A DNA stretch of 64,000 bases from Sporosarcina cyprini (GCF_022048975.1 NZ_JAKMHX010000023.1:124001-188000); one strand, 5' to 3'; shown: positions 16,429-25,713, numbered from the stretch's first letter. Numbers and translations are program-made. The notes: a model not told the origin generated them from the letters alone.

Positions 16429-17926
16429 TTCACAATTGCTTTCTCGTAACGCCAGAAAATACCCGGATGTGGAAGCGGTCGTCAGTATGGGGAAACGGAC
16501 GACCTATCAACAGCTTGACCGTTCTGTCAATCAATTCGGGCATGCGCTCCGTGCAGCAGGCATTACACCAGGGGCGAAGGTAGCGCTATTTATGCCAAAT
16601 GTCGAAGAGTTCGTCATCGCGTATTTTGCTGTGCAGCGCATCGGCGCTGTCGTCGTTCCGATTAATGTGAAGCTGACGCCAGGGGAGCTTGCGTATATTC
16701 TTGAACAGTCGGATGCAGAGGGGCTCATCGCGCATGAGCTGCTGTTTGACACAGTGAAAAATTTGAAAGCGCCTTCATTGTTAATTAAAACAGGAGAGGC
16801 GGCAGGGAACTGGCTGAGTTTCCAGGCTATGCTTGAAAGCGGCGCGGATCAGCCGATTGAATGCAGCCTTACAGAAGACGATGAATCGACCATTTTGTAC
16901 ACCTCCGGGACGACAGGCCGTCCGAAAGGTGTCCTGTTCAGCTATCGCAACATTTTGACTGTCGCTTCCATGATCGCTGTTGAAATGGAGGTGAAGCCGG
17001 AAAGCCGGATTCTGCTCATGATGCCGCTCAGCCATTCCGCTCCCTTGCATCTATTCCTCATGGCGGGCATGCTCGTTGGCTCAACGCTAGTATTGACGCC
17101 AACCTTTACGCCAGACTTGCTCATCGACACTGTGCAAAAGGAGAAGACGACTCATTTCTTCGGTGCCCCGGTTGCCTACTTGCTGACAGCAGGGTACCCG
17201 GCCTTGCAGGAAGCCGATTTGTCTTCGATGAAATGGTGGATTTACGGGGGCGCTCCTCTTTCGTCAAAGGAAGTACAAATGGTGAAAAAGGCATTTCGAA
17301 CAGAGCATCTTGTATGTGTTTATGGACTGACGGAAGCGGGACCGAGTGGTTCATTGCTGCATGCGGAAGAACATGACCGCAAGGCGGGAAGCATCGGCCA
17401 CAGGGCTCCACTTCATACGGAACTGCGAATTGTGGATGAGGAAGGCAAGGATGTGGCGCGGGGAGCTGTCGGAGAAATCGTGTTATATGGAGAAGGAAAT
17501 ATGCTCGGGTACTATAAAAATAAGGAAGCAACAGAAGCAGCTTTTATTGATGGGTGGCTTAAAACGGGCGACCTCGCAAAATTCGATGACGACGGCTACA
17601 TTTGGATTGTCGATCGCAAGAAGGACTTGATCATTTCCGGTGGGGTGAACATCTATCCAAAAGAAATCGAAGAAACAATCCTCGCGTTTCCTAGTGTCAG
17701 AGAAGTGGCCGTGATCGGCGTGCCGCACCCTGAATGGGGCGAAACCGTAAAGGCCGTGTTCGCAGCTGGTAATCAAATCGATCCCGCTGATCTGAAGAGT
17801 TTCCTGCAAGAACGGCTGGCTTCTTTCAAGATTCCGCGGCTCTATGAACAAGTGGAAGCATTGCCTCGTAACGCATCGGGCAAGATTTTGAAGCAGCCAT
17901 TGCGGGAAGGGGTACAAATCGGATGA
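16421..17926 (+). CDS. AMP-forming acyl-CoA ligase
   Basis: A 501-residue adenylate-forming enzyme that activates a carboxylic (probably fatty) acid to its CoA thioester. Signature motifs are the P-loop YTSGTTGRPKG (about 160-170), VYGLTEAG, GWLKTGDLAKFDDDGY and DRKKDLIISGG, with the catalytic Lys near the C-terminus in GKILKQPLR. Length and motifs suit FadD/medium-to-long-chain ligases. The ATG at 16421 has GGGGATAGGGAAA upstream and overlaps the MerR gene end. The downstream acyl-CoA dehydrogenase overlaps by 4 bp, giving activation followed by the first oxidation step. Confidence 0.9.
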   Translation: MNSSQLLSRNARKYPDVEAVVSMGKRTTYQQLDRSVNQFGHALRAAGITPGAKVALFMPNVEEFVIAYFAVQRIGAVVVPINVKLTPGELAYILEQSDAEGLIAHELLFDTVKNLKAPSLLIKTGEAAGNWLSFQAMLESGADQPIECSLTEDDESTILYTSGTTGRPKGVLFSYRNILTVASMIAVEMEVKPESRILLMMPLSHSAPLHLFLMAGMLVGSTLVLTPTFTPDLLIDTVQKEKTTHFFGAPVAYLLTAGYPALQEADLSSMKWWIYGGAPLSSKEVQMVKKAFRTEHLVCVYGLTEAGPSGSLLHAEEHDRKAGSIGHRAPLHTELRIVDEEGKDVARGAVGEIVLYGEGNMLGYYKNKEATEAAFIDGWLKTGDLAKFDDDGYIWIVDRKKDLIISGGVNIYPKEIEETILAFPSVREVAVIGVPHPEWGETVKAVFAAGNQIDPADLKSFLQERLASFKIPRLYEQVEALPRNASGKILKQPLREGVQIG

Positions 17927-19596
17927 CAAAAGTATTGCAAGACATGACAGCAACGAAGCAAAGGAATTTTCTTGCAGGCGATGAGACATTGCGTTTAATA
18001 CTGGAAGACAGGTTGGACGGACCGTTTCTGTCTTACGCAAAACGCGAGTTACATTTGTTCGGGGAACGCTGCGCCAATGAAATCGATGAGAGGGCGAAGC
18101 ACACCGACCGTGAAGGAGAACCGCGCCTCGTCCGCTATGACAAATATGGTGAGGAAGTTTCGAGCGTATGGGTGAATGAAGGGTATCGCCAGACCGTCCA
18201 AGAAACCTATGATACAGGGATTGTCGGCTATGTTCACAAAGACATCCCCGATTTGGGACACAGAGGGAACTACACATACAGTTTTGCGCAAGGCTATTTG
18301 CTGTCGCATGCGGAACCGGGATTTTATTGCCCGGTCACGCTAACGATGGCAACGGCATATTTGCTGGACCATTATGCGGATGAGGACGTGAAAAATCGGT
18401 TCTTGCCACATGTCTGTTCAACCGGTGAAGTGCCGCTCTTTGAAGGGGCGACTTTTTTGACGGAGCGGCAAGGCGGCTCGGATGTCGGGGCAAACGTTGT
18501 AAGGGCAGTATCAGAAGATGGCCATTACCGTTTGCATGGCGAAAAGTATTTCGCTTCCAATGCAGGGATGGCAGGCGTCGCGATGGTGCTGGCGCGGATG
18601 GATGGCGCACCAGAGGGCACGAAAGGTTTGACGCTTTTTGCTGTGCCATGGCGAAGGGATGATGGCAGCGTAAACGGCCTTCGGATCCGCCGGCTGAAGG
18701 ATAAGCTCGGTGTCCGTGCCGTTCCGTCGGGTGAAGTGGAATTTGACGGGGCGCTTGCCTACGTTGTGGGAGATCCAGCAAAGGGCATCCATTACATGCT
18801 AGAAGCTTTGAACTTATCACGTATTTGCAATAGCGTTGCCTCGCTTGGCATTATGCGCCGTGCCTTTTTGGAATCAAAAGAGTATGCAAGCCGGAGGAAC
18901 GCTTTCGGCAAGCGGCTAACGGACTATCCGATGGTGAAGGATACACTTGGCAAGATGGCTGCGAAACTCCATGTCGAAACGGCTGCGGTTTTTGATTTCA
19001 TCAAGTTGTATGAGAAAGTGACAGACGGAGAAGCGTCCCAGGAGGAGCAAGTGCTCAACCGCCTGTATATTGCCCTTTTGAAAAAGGAATCCGCAGAGCA
19101 GGCGATCCACTTTGCGCATGAGGCCATCGAAATGCACGGTGGGAATGGATATATCGAAGATTTTGTCACGCCACGCCTGCTGCGGGATGCCCAAGTGCTG
19201 ACCGTATGGGAAGGGACCGCCAACATTTTAGGGCTTGAGCTCATCCGGCTTGTGAATAAATACGCAGCGCACAAGCTGTTTCTCAATGCGATGCGGGAAC
19301 GTCTCGTCATGGTGCCGGATTCAGAAATGAAACAATCGCTCGTTGTCGAACTGGAACGTCTAGGCAACGACTTAATTGCATTCACCGCATACGACGAGGC
19401 GTTACAGACATTTGAAGCGAAGTCACTTATGAAGCGCATGGCAGACATGTATGAAAGTGTCGTGGCCCTTGAATGGAGCCGAAAACATGGCGGTCGTTTT
19501 ACGAAACTGGCCGAAATCTTCATGGAAGATACTTGGTCGCTCCGCAAGCAGGGGGAGCAGATGAAGACAGTTGAATTTTTTGAGGAAATCATGTGA
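17923..19596 (+). CDS. AidB-like acyl-CoA dehydrogenase
   Basis: A 557-residue flavoenzyme, longer than the usual 380-residue acyl-CoA dehydrogenases and resembling the AidB subfamily. Seen features are FLTERQGGSDVGAN, a substrate/FAD region with KDKLGVRAVPSGEVEFDG, SRRNAFGKRLTDYPMVKD, and EMHGGNGYIEDFVTPRLLRDAQVLTVWEGTA. AidB in Escherichia coli protects DNA, but here the operon with a ligase and a MerR regulator points to acyl-CoA oxidation. It starts in an ATGA overlap with the ligase stop. The electron acceptor would be ETF, which is not encoded nearby. Confidence 0.88.
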   Translation: MTKVLQDMTATKQRNFLAGDETLRLILEDRLDGPFLSYAKRELHLFGERCANEIDERAKHTDREGEPRLVRYDKYGEEVSSVWVNEGYRQTVQETYDTGIVGYVHKDIPDLGHRGNYTYSFAQGYLLSHAEPGFYCPVTLTMATAYLLDHYADEDVKNRFLPHVCSTGEVPLFEGATFLTERQGGSDVGANVVRAVSEDGHYRLHGEKYFASNAGMAGVAMVLARMDGAPEGTKGLTLFAVPWRRDDGSVNGLRIRRLKDKLGVRAVPSGEVEFDGALAYVVGDPAKGIHYMLEALNLSRICNSVASLGIMRRAFLESKEYASRRNAFGKRLTDYPMVKDTLGKMAAKLHVETAAVFDFIKLYEKVTDGEASQEEQVLNRLYIALLKKESAEQAIHFAHEAIEMHGGNGYIEDFVTPRLLRDAQVLTVWEGTANILGLELIRLVNKYAAHKLFLNAMRERLVMVPDSEMKQSLVVELERLGNDLIAFTAYDEALQTFEAKSLMKRMADMYESVVALEWSRKHGGRFTKLAEIFMEDTWSLRKQGEQMKTVEFFEEIM

Positions 19597-19623
19597 GGAA
19601 ACAAACGGGACAGCCGTTAATTC

Positions 19624-19659
19624 GGCAAGGCGGAGTATACTATTTTTCTCCGTCTTGCC
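19624..19659 (+). terminator. Stem-loop after the acyl-CoA operon
   Basis: GGCAAGGCGGAG pairs with CTCCGTCTTGCC (one mismatch) around a 12-base loop. No T-run follows on the plus strand, so termination efficiency is doubtful. Confidence 0.45.
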
Positions 19660-19680
19660 AAATAGAAAAGAAAAATAGTG

Positions 19681-19709
19681 TTGACAGCACAAATCTCAAA
19701 CTCTATAAT
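19681..19709 (+). promoter_or_regulatory. Perfect-consensus sigma-A promoter
   Basis: TTGACA (19681-19686), a 17-bp spacer and TATAAT (19704-19709) match the housekeeping consensus at every position. The predicted start is near 19716, some 155 bases before the LacI-family start codon. Confidence 0.85.
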
Positions 19710-19721
19710 TTGTTTAATACT

Positions 19722-19750
19722 AATGTTCAGACACATTGAACATTTTTTAT
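19722..19750 (+). terminator. Short hairpin with T-run right after the promoter
   Basis: AATGTTCA (19722-19729) and TGAACATT (19737-19744) form a perfect AT-rich dyad, followed by TTTTTATTT. It begins about 6 bases after the predicted start site. It could be an operator or a promoter-proximal attenuator. Confidence 0.45.
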
Positions 19751-19756
19751 TTCCCT

Positions 19757-19781
19757 TAACTTGTACCAACAACCCTATGAT
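19757..19781 (+). promoter_or_regulatory. 25-bp repeated element, copy A
   Basis: A 25-bp sequence beginning TAACTTGTACCAACAACC is repeated exactly at 28492-28516, before the aldolase gene of the same sugar island. A core variant, AACTTGAACCAA, occurs at 27672-27683 before the GntR gene. It is a likely binding site for the island's GntR-type regulator. Confidence 0.65.
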
Positions 19782-19837
19782 GTATTGATGGTCAAGAACG
19801 TCCTCTTGTTTCAATTGATCTCATGCCATAAGATTAG

Positions 19838-19852
19838 TTGTAAACGATTCCA
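19838..19852 (+). promoter_or_regulatory. cre/LacI-type operator before the lacI-like gene
   Basis: TTGTAAACGATTCCA fits the relaxed CcpA cre consensus (WTGNAANCGNWNNCW) at all fixed positions. It lies 19 bases before the LacI-family start codon. CcpA repression or autoregulation by the LacI-like protein would both be consistent. Confidence 0.5.
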
Positions 19853-19870
19853 TAGGAAAGAGGACAGCAT

Positions 19871-20893
19871 ATGGTCAGACTAAAAGATATTGCAGAGAAA
19901 GTGGGGGTATCTGTCAGTACTGTTTCCAGAGTGATTAAAAACGATACGACCCGTAATGTAAATCCGGAGATTAAGCGGAGAGTGTGGCTGGCGGTAAAGG
20001 AAATGGGGTACACGCCGAATGAGCACGCACGCAATCTTGTACAATCCGCTGACAGTGTGCAAGTGCGCACTAAAAGAATTGGCTGGCTTGCCAGTCCGCG
20101 TCTTGCGAATGAGAATCCTTATTTCTCGAAAATCTTTATAGGAATTACGGACACTCTCAATGAGGCCGGTTATTCGTTACTTTTGCTTCAACCGGAGGAT
20201 TTGGAAGACGATGCGTTATTCCAAAAGACAGTTAGGGAGCAGGAAATAGAGGGGATTTTGCTTGTTGACTCTATCCGAAAAGAAACCCTTTCAGAATTGA
20301 AAAAATGGATTCCTGTTGTAGGGATGGATTTCAACTACAGTGAGCATAACGTTTCCATTGTCGATTACGACAGGGAAGAGGCGGTGTATAAAGGGATTGC
20401 TCATCTCGTGTCACGGGGGCATAGCCGCATCGGATTCATTGGTGGGGAAATGAATGGTGATTTTAAAGGAGAAAAGCGGTTCAAAGGCTATCGGAAAGCG
20501 ATGCAGGAATTTAATCTGGATGTAGATGAGCGCTTTGTGATTGATTCTGAGTGGTGCATGGACCGGACATATCGGCGGATGACTGAACTGATGACTAGTT
20601 TTACTGACTTGCCATCGGCGTTTATGTGCGCCAGCGATATGCTTGCGATTGCAGCCATGCGGGCGGTACAAGAAAATCATTTATCTGTGCCAGAAGATAT
20701 CGCCTTTGTCGGAATCGACAACAATGAAATGGCGCAATATGCGATGCCGGCTTTAACGACAGTGGCCATCCCACAATATGAGATGGGAGTTGTGGGAGCG
20801 AAAGTGTTGTTAAATCAAATTGCTGATCAAGACTTTCGAATGGATTTGCGTACGTTGTTGCCGACTGAATTAATGATTCGGAAATCTACATGA
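19871..20893 (+). CDS. LacI family sugar regulator
   Basis: A 340-residue repressor. An N-terminal LacI HTH (RLKDIAEKVGVSVSTVSRV, about 3-21) with hinge helix is followed by a periplasmic-binding-protein-like effector domain (about 65-335). GAAAGAGG upstream of the ATG fits. It heads the amino-sugar island. A GGAAAACGTTTTCC palindrome between it and the Gfo/Idh gene is its probable operator, and a cre-like site lies before it. The effector is likely a sugar or sugar phosphate from the pathway. This is a second regulator beside the GntR-type one at 27.7 kb. Confidence 0.88.
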   Translation: MVRLKDIAEKVGVSVSTVSRVIKNDTTRNVNPEIKRRVWLAVKEMGYTPNEHARNLVQSADSVQVRTKRIGWLASPRLANENPYFSKIFIGITDTLNEAGYSLLLLQPEDLEDDALFQKTVREQEIEGILLVDSIRKETLSELKKWIPVVGMDFNYSEHNVSIVDYDREEAVYKGIAHLVSRGHSRIGFIGGEMNGDFKGEKRFKGYRKAMQEFNLDVDERFVIDSEWCMDRTYRRMTELMTSFTDLPSAFMCASDMLAIAAMRAVQENHLSVPEDIAFVGIDNNEMAQYAMPALTTVAIPQYEMGVVGAKVLLNQIADQDFRMDLRTLLPTELMIRKST

Positions 20894-20922
20894 AAATAGA
20901 TGTGGATTTCTTTTCACAACAA

Positions 20923-20936
20923 GGAAAACGTTTTCC
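20923..20936 (+). promoter_or_regulatory. LacI-family operator palindrome
   Basis: GGAAAACGTTTTCC is a perfect 14-bp palindrome with central CG. It lies 57 bases before the Gfo/Idh start and 30 bases after the LacI-like stop. An imperfect second dyad, GGAAAAATTTCC, follows about 9 bp later. Confidence 0.65.
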
Positions 20937-20992
20937 GGTAACTCGGAAAAATTTCCTGATTAATTAGCTTAACAAAGAAAGGGATGTTGGAA

Positions 20993-22144
20993 ATGGAAAA
21001 ATTACGGATTGGTGTTATCGGTGCTGGCTTGCGCGGCGGACTTGCGCATTATTGGCACAAACCGGATGGAGAATCTGAAGTGGTCGCCCTCGCGGATCTT
21101 TCTGAAGAAAGACAACAGAAATTTCAAGAAAAGCTGGGGACACCTATTTTTCTCACGAAGGACTATAAAGATCTTTTAACACGGGAAGATATCGATGCAA
21201 TTGCAGTACTCTCTCCCGATTACTTGCATGAGGAACATATTATTGCGGCTCTTGAAGCAGGTAAACATGTGTATGCTGAGAAACCACTTGCTATCACGGT
21301 TGAGGGATGTGACCGCATACTCGATGCCTGGCAAAATTCCGGCAAGCATTTAATGGTTGGCTTCAATATGCGATATATGAGCATGTACCAAACGATGAAG
21401 GGATTGATCGACTCCGGCGCAATCGGCGAGTTGAAAGCCGTTTGGGTACGCCACTTTGTCGGCTTTGGCGGTTATTTCTACTATCACGACTGGCACGGTC
21501 AATCCAAAAATACGACGTCATTACTTCTGCAGAAAGGGTCTCATGACCTCGATGTCATCCATTGGATTTCTGGCCGATACACGACGAAAGTTTCCGCCTT
21601 TGGAAGCCTTGATTATTATGGGGGCGATATGCCGAACGACTTGACATGTCCGGAATGCGAGCTGAAACATACTTGCCCTGAATATGTGCCACACACGTTC
21701 ACAGAGTGCGCGTTCCGAAAAGAAATCGATGTGGAAGATAACAACATGCTCATCATGGAACTCGAAGGAGGCATCAAGGCATCGTACCTCCAATGCCATT
21801 TCACGCCAGACTATCAGCGGAACTATACGTTCATTGGAACGGAAGGCCGGATTGAAAATGATGATGTGAATGGAAAAGTTTATTTGAAGACGCGCAAGAC
21901 GAACACGTGGAAGGAATTCAGCGATGTAACGTACGATATGAAGCCGGAAGAAGGCAGCCATGGAGGAGCCGATCCGAAAATCGCCCAAGATTTCGTTGAG
22001 CTGGTTCTTCGCAATAAAGAACCTCTTACTACGCCGTTTGCCGGACGGATGAGCGTAGCAGTCGGATGTGCAGCGACAGAATCGATCCGTTCTGGCGGCA
22101 AAGTGGTGGCAGTATCTCAAACCTCCAGCATTGTACATAACTGA
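20993..22144 (+). CDS. Gfo/Idh/MocA family oxidoreductase
   Basis: A 383-residue NAD(P)-dependent enzyme. The Rossmann fold has GVIGAGLRGG near residue 6, and AEKPLAIT (about 90) supplies the family's catalytic EKP Lys. A Cys-rich insertion, CPECELKHTCPEY followed by ECAF (about 218-240), looks like a structural metal site. Members act on sugars or sugar derivatives. Some relatives (GH109) cleave N-acetylgalactosaminides by an NAD-dependent route, which would fit this island but cannot be shown here. I chose the ATG at 20993 because AAAGAAAGGG abuts the earlier ATG at 20984. It is the first structural gene after the LacI operator. Confidence 0.85.
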   Translation: MEKLRIGVIGAGLRGGLAHYWHKPDGESEVVALADLSEERQQKFQEKLGTPIFLTKDYKDLLTREDIDAIAVLSPDYLHEEHIIAALEAGKHVYAEKPLAITVEGCDRILDAWQNSGKHLMVGFNMRYMSMYQTMKGLIDSGAIGELKAVWVRHFVGFGGYFYYHDWHGQSKNTTSLLLQKGSHDLDVIHWISGRYTTKVSAFGSLDYYGGDMPNDLTCPECELKHTCPEYVPHTFTECAFRKEIDVEDNNMLIMELEGGIKASYLQCHFTPDYQRNYTFIGTEGRIENDDVNGKVYLKTRKTNTWKEFSDVTYDMKPEEGSHGGADPKIAQDFVELVLRNKEPLTTPFAGRMSVAVGCAATESIRSGGKVVAVSQTSSIVHN

Positions 22145-22171
22145 TCTGTCCTGAAAGAAAGGGGTGTGTGT

Positions 22172-23149
22172 ATGACCAATGTAAGTGAAAACGTAGCAGT
22201 AAAAACTCTCAAGTCAGAAGAAAAGAAAGAAGCAAAACGGAAAGCGCGAAGTAAATGGTGGAAATCAGTATGGCGGAATTGGGAACTGTATGTTCTTCTT
22301 TCCCCGGTCATTCTTTACTTCTTAGTATTCCATTACTTTCCTTTATATGGTTTGCAAATCGCCTTCAAGGATTTTATTGCATCCAAAGGAATTCTCGGGA
22401 GCCCATGGGTCGGCTTCAAGCATTTTGAGCGTTTCTTCAACAGTTATTATTTCTGGCGGCTCATTAAAAACACCATTGGCATCGGGGTTTTTACACTCGC
22501 TGTATCCTTCCCGGTACCCATCATTATCGCGCTTATGCTAAATGAAGTGAAGAGCCTCCGGTATAAAAAGTTTGTACAGACGGTCATCTATGCACCTCAT
22601 TTTCTATCGACCGTCGTTGTAGTCGGTATGCTTCTGTTATTCGTTAAGACGGACGGGATGATCAACCAACTTATCCGGCTGTTTGGAGGGACACCGATCG
22701 ACTTCATTTCGGAGCCTTCCTGGTTTAAGAGCTTGTATGTGTTTTCGGACGTTTGGCAGACGATGGGCTGGAGTTCAATCATCTATATTGCCGCACTCGC
22801 GGCAGTAGATCCCGCCCAGCATGAAGCGGCAATGATTGATGGAGCCTCCCGGCTCCAGCGAATACTCCATATTAACATTCCGGCCATCATGCCGACGATC
22901 GTCATCCTGTTCATTCTAAATGCCGGATCTGTCATGGCAGTCGGTTTTGAGAAAGTGTATTTGATGCAAAACGATTTGAACATGTCCGCTTCTGATGTCA
23001 TTTCGACATTTGTATACCGGAGCGGGATTTTGGAAGCGCAATACAGCTTCTCCGCAGCAGTCGGATTGTTCAATTCCATCATAAACTTCATTATGCTGCT
23101 CATGGTGAATCAATTCGCGAAGAAAGTGAATGAGACAAGTCTATGGTAA
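22172..23149 (+). CDS. Sugar ABC transporter permease (LplB-like)
   Basis: A 325-residue inner-membrane permease of the CUT1 carbohydrate ABC class, with a basic N-terminal tail, six helices and the EAA-type loop EAAMIDGASRLQRILHINIPAI (about 222-243) that docks with the ATPase. It pairs with the next permease and the lipoprotein at 24.05 kb. GAAAGGGGTG supports the ATG at 22172 over a GTG two codons earlier. No ATPase gene is in the operon. The MsmX-like ATPase at 32.3 kb is the probable energy subunit. Confidence 0.9.
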   Translation: MTNVSENVAVKTLKSEEKKEAKRKARSKWWKSVWRNWELYVLLSPVILYFLVFHYFPLYGLQIAFKDFIASKGILGSPWVGFKHFERFFNSYYFWRLIKNTIGIGVFTLAVSFPVPIIIALMLNEVKSLRYKKFVQTVIYAPHFLSTVVVVGMLLLFVKTDGMINQLIRLFGGTPIDFISEPSWFKSLYVFSDVWQTMGWSSIIYIAALAAVDPAQHEAAMIDGASRLQRILHINIPAIMPTIVILFILNAGSVMAVGFEKVYLMQNDLNMSASDVISTFVYRSGILEAQYSFSAAVGLFNSIINFIMLLMVNQFAKKVNETSLW

Positions 23150-23162
23150 GGAGTGGGAGAAA

Positions 23163-24041
23163 TTGAGAGAGTCAAAGACAGACCGCACATTCATTGTGTT
23201 CAACTATATTTTCCTCACGCTGATTGCCTTGCTCGTCCTGTACCCGTTAATTTTCGTCGTGAGTGCATCACTCAGCAATCCGCAATATGTCATTTCGGGT
23301 GAGATGTGGCTTTGGCCAAAAGAGTTCACGGTGGAAGCGTACGAGAAAGTATTTAAGAACAAAGATATTATCAATGGCTTTATTAACACGATGAAATACA
23401 CTGTTGTCGGAACTGCCTTGAATGTTGTTATGACAATTCTAGCAGCCTATCCGCTGTCTCGGAAGGACTTGAAGGGCAGAGGGTTCATCATGGCTTTCAT
23501 GGTCTTCACTATTTTCTTCAGCGGCGGGCTCATTCCGACCTACTTGCTCATCCGTGACCTTGGCATGCTGAACACGTTTTGGGTCATGATCATCCCGAAC
23601 GCAGTGGCGGTGTGGAATATCATCATCATGCGGACATTCTTCCAGTCCATTCCGCATGAGCTGCAGGAATCCGCGATGATCGACGGATGCGGCAACTTCC
23701 GAATCCTTTGGAATATCGTCTTGCCGTTGTCATTCCCGGTCATTGCCGTCATGGTGCTGTTCTATGCGGTGGGCCATTGGAATTCATACTTCCAAGCATT
23801 GATTTATTTAACGGATCAGGATCGATTCCCGCTTCAGCTCATCTTGCGGCAGATTCTGATTCAAGGGCAGACGGACGATATGATCCAGGCGACAACGGAA
23901 AGCTTCCTCGCTCAGCAGCTTAGTGTGGAAGGGTTGAAATACGCCGTCCTGATCGTTGCGAACTTGCCGATGCTTCTGCTGTACCCGTTCTTGCAACGGT
24001 ATTTTGTAAAAGGTGTCATGATTGGATCTTTGAAAGGATAA
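23163..24041 (+). CDS. Sugar ABC transporter permease (LplC/YtcP-like)
   Basis: A 292-residue second CUT1 permease with six helices and the coupling loop ESAMIDGCGNFRILWNIVLP (about 180-199). I place the start at TTG 23163, 10 bases after AAGGAG. An in-frame ATG at 23130 lies inside the previous gene and has no RBS. It is followed 12 bp later by the solute-binding lipoprotein, so the import system is translated as one block. Confidence 0.85.
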   Translation: MRESKTDRTFIVFNYIFLTLIALLVLYPLIFVVSASLSNPQYVISGEMWLWPKEFTVEAYEKVFKNKDIINGFINTMKYTVVGTALNVVMTILAAYPLSRKDLKGRGFIMAFMVFTIFFSGGLIPTYLLIRDLGMLNTFWVMIIPNAVAVWNIIIMRTFFQSIPHELQESAMIDGCGNFRILWNIVLPLSFPVIAVMVLFYAVGHWNSYFQALIYLTDQDRFPLQLILRQILIQGQTDDMIQATTESFLAQQLSVEGLKYAVLIVANLPMLLLYPFLQRYFVKGVMIGSLKG

Positions 24042-24053
24042 AAGGGGGAGATT

Positions 24054-25670
24054 ATGTTGAAGAAAAGGTATTTCACAGGATTAGCAGCTTCTATGCTGCT
24101 GTCAGCGGGCATTTTGGGGGCCTGCTCGAAAACAGACGGGGAAACGGTTACGGGAGATTTAGAGAACTTAAATGAAACAGGCATGCCGATCGTCAAAGAG
24201 AAGATTGAAGTGGACGGCTTTGCAGCGAAATTCTTCGCTTCCCAGGATTGGAACAATTTGATGCTGTGGAATGAATATGAAAAGATGACGAACATTAAAG
24301 TTGATTGGACGACTGTCCAGACAGAAGCGCTTGCTGAAAAACGAAACTTGTCTTTGACGGGAGGGGATTATCCGGAAATGTATTTCGCCTCTGCCTTCTC
24401 CAAGACGGATCTTTTGAAGTATGGACAGCAAGGGATCTTTCTTCCATTGAACGATTATATCGATAAGTACGCACCGAACTTCAAAGCAATCCTCGATGAG
24501 TATCCGTCGGTGAAGCAAGGGATTACGATGGCTGATGGCAATATCTATGGTTTCCCGGCTATCTACGATCCGAACTTCGAAGCGCTTCGTGCAGGCGCTC
24601 CATGGGTCATGCAGGAATGGCTCGATAATCTCGGATTGAAAGAACCGGAGACGACAGAAGAATTCTATCAAATGTTGAAAGCTTTCAAGGAAAAGGATCC
24701 AAACGGCAATGGAAAGCCGGATGAACTCGGCTGGGGCGGGGGCTACGGCATCAATGAATTCATTTCCTACTTGCGTGGAAGCTTCGGTTTGAATAAACAA
24801 GGAAGCATGAACATCAATCTCGATTTCAAACCGGGCACAGAGGAGTTCCGTTTCGTTCCTGCAACGGATGAATATAAGGAAATGCTCGCGTATTTGCATA
24901 AGCTGTACTCTGAAGGGTTGATTAATCAAGACGTTTTCACGACGACTCCACAGGAATTTACAGCCGAATCTGCGAAAGGAAACTATGGTGCACTGAACTC
25001 CATCGACCCTGCCGAATTGTTGAAGATCGATGGATATGTCGGTTTGCCAGTTTTGGAAGGACCGAATGGCGAACGGGCGTATAATACGGTTTCAAACGGT
25101 CTCGGCAATATGGGGATGTTCGTGTTGACAGACAAAGCGAAAAACCCTGAGGCAATGGTTCGCTGGATGGATTATTTCTATGGCGATGAAGGAAATAAAA
25201 TGTTCTTCATGGGCTTTGAAGGCGTGACGTATGAAGAGGATTCAGAAGGTAACTTCAAATATCTCGATACGATTACCGATAATCCGGATGGCCTGAATAT
25301 GGACCAGGCGATTAGCCAGTATTTGACTTGGCCGGGAGGATATTATCCAGGCATCGTCCGCCAGAAATTCTTCCAAGGGGCTGAATCGAAGGAAAATTCG
25401 ACTTTGAATGCTGAAAAAGTAAAACCATACCGCATTAAGGACGAGGACATCCTTCCAGGCATTAACTACACAGTGGAAGAGAGCGAGCGGGTGAGCGCTA
25501 TCATGACAGATATTCAGACATACGTAGATGAGATGACCGCATCCTTTATTACAGGCAAGGCGGATCTTGGAAAGTGGGATGAATATTTGAAGACGCTCGA
25601 TAAAATGGGTGTGAACGACTATCTGGAAATTGCGCAAGGAGCTTACGAGCGCATGGAAAGTGAAAAATAA
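24054..25670 (+). CDS. Sugar ABC transporter solute-binding lipoprotein
   Basis: A 538-residue extracellular receptor anchored by lipidation at the LGAC lipobox (Cys about 24). The large size (over 500 residues) matches the LplA/YtcQ group used with LplB/LplC-type permeases, which usually bind oligosaccharides or glycosides rather than monosaccharides. GGGGGAG precedes the TTG/ATG region, with the ATG at 24054 chosen. Many Trp, Tyr and Asp residues typical of sugar sites are present, but the ligand cannot be named. Gene order and island content suggest an amino-sugar-containing substrate. Confidence 0.9.
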   Translation: MLKKRYFTGLAASMLLSAGILGACSKTDGETVTGDLENLNETGMPIVKEKIEVDGFAAKFFASQDWNNLMLWNEYEKMTNIKVDWTTVQTEALAEKRNLSLTGGDYPEMYFASAFSKTDLLKYGQQGIFLPLNDYIDKYAPNFKAILDEYPSVKQGITMADGNIYGFPAIYDPNFEALRAGAPWVMQEWLDNLGLKEPETTEEFYQMLKAFKEKDPNGNGKPDELGWGGGYGINEFISYLRGSFGLNKQGSMNINLDFKPGTEEFRFVPATDEYKEMLAYLHKLYSEGLINQDVFTTTPQEFTAESAKGNYGALNSIDPAELLKIDGYVGLPVLEGPNGERAYNTVSNGLGNMGMFVLTDKAKNPEAMVRWMDYFYGDEGNKMFFMGFEGVTYEEDSEGNFKYLDTITDNPDGLNMDQAISQYLTWPGGYYPGIVRQKFFQGAESKENSTLNAEKVKPYRIKDEDILPGINYTVEESERVSAIMTDIQTYVDEMTASFITGKADLGKWDEYLKTLDKMGVNDYLEIAQGAYERMESEK

Positions 25671-25673
25671 TCC

Positions 25674-25713
25674 GGGAGCTTGTACAGGGGAAAGCCTCTG
25701 TATGAGCTTTCCC
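25674..25713 (+). other. Intercistronic hairpin after the binding-protein gene
   Basis: A stem pairs GGGAGCTTGTACAGGGG with CCTCTGTATGAGCTTTCCC, with small mismatches. No T-run follows. Such structures behind solute-binding-protein genes commonly stabilise the upstream mRNA and reduce downstream expression. Confidence 0.55.

Noticed and set aside
17483..18309. Minus-strand frames of 86-264 codons opposite the acyl-CoA ligase and dehydrogenase genes
   Set aside because: They are shadows of strongly supported genes with full catalytic motifs on the plus strand.
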